Shown: one piece after another, positions 5,802-5,931 of the stretch | How positions within the stretch are numbered: position 1 is the stretch's first letter | Layout of the letters: each line of letters starts with the position of its first letter | DNA from: an uncultured Caryophanales bacterium | Lineage (GTDB): Bacteria; Bacillota_I; Bacilli_A; Acholeplasmatales; Anaeroplasmataceae | NCBI GenBank assembly: GCA_937885165.1 | Contig: CAKZZJ010000024.1 | Span: forward strand, 1-5,931 | Reading direction: 5' to 3' | Length of the DNA stretch: 5,931 nt | Position numbers and translations under genes: made by a program | Notes under the pieces: model-generated | What the model was told of the DNA's origin: nothing | The model's database searches: none | Seen by the model: only the letters and a program-made list of their open reading frames with translations

Positions 5802-5931
5802 ATCAACTGATTATGTTATTTCAATTACTTCATAATTTATTAGTATCATCAATTTTTATATTTTAGTGTAAATATTTATCACTTTTTTAATTGAAACAAA
5901 ATCCTAGATATTATTTATTGCATATTCTACA
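5802..5931. other. Non-coding edge region
   Basis: No plus-strand gene is seen. On the minus strand all frames close within a short distance of the edge. One could be a gene's last codons (VEYAINNI followed by TAG at 5906-5904), which would fit the terminator at 5764-5801, but it is too short to call. With the pseudogene candidate and the terminators, 5414-5931 otherwise holds nothing I can support. Confidence 0.4.

Overview
The window is AT-rich (roughly 30% GC by eye) with dense plus-strand genes, strong AGGAGG-type ribosome binding sites, sigma-A-like promoters, a lipoprotein signal and an FMN riboswitch driving an ECF riboflavin transporter. This points to a low-GC Gram-positive bacterium (Bacillota, or a relative of the Mollicutes/Erysipelotrichia side of that group). 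The genetic code looks standard: all 10 Trp codons in the five clear genes are TGG, and no gene needs TGA as sense.

Left part (1-1525): the 3' part of gpmI, cofactor-independent phosphoglycerate mutase, running in from beyond the left edge and followed by a probable intrinsic terminator. Middle (1528-3730): an apparently two-gene exported cassette with its own promoter. It holds a secreted or membrane-anchored chymotrypsin-fold serine protease of the V8-like type (triad H282/D345/S429) with an unassigned ~230-residue N-terminal region, followed 13 bases later by a 215-residue lipoprotein of unknown function whose ribosome binding site overlaps the protease stop codon. In both genes the longest open frame overstates the protein, and the Shine-Dalgarno sites place the true starts at TTG 1597 and ATG 3083.

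Right part (3769-5527): a complete riboflavin-uptake unit. A near-consensus sigma-A promoter, an FMN riboswitch and an intrinsic terminator precede ribU, which carries an unusual ~80-residue N-terminal extension with two extra membrane segments. A second gene for an unknown 163-residue polytopic membrane protein follows with no terminator between, so it probably shares the FMN-controlled transcript. A bidirectional hairpin terminator closes the unit.

Far right (5477-5931): a minus-strand stretch that looks like the remains of a small membrane-protein gene (plausible ribosome binding site and ATG, then in-frame TGA and TAA stops, then a 69-codon open frame with natural-looking composition that runs through the terminator hairpin). 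It is preceded by a 15-bp minus-strand terminator that probably ends a gene lying beyond the right edge. No mobile element, CRISPR array, tRNA or rRNA was seen. The parts most likely to be undescribed are the protease-lipoprotein pair and the riboflavin-regulated membrane protein together with the extended RibU.
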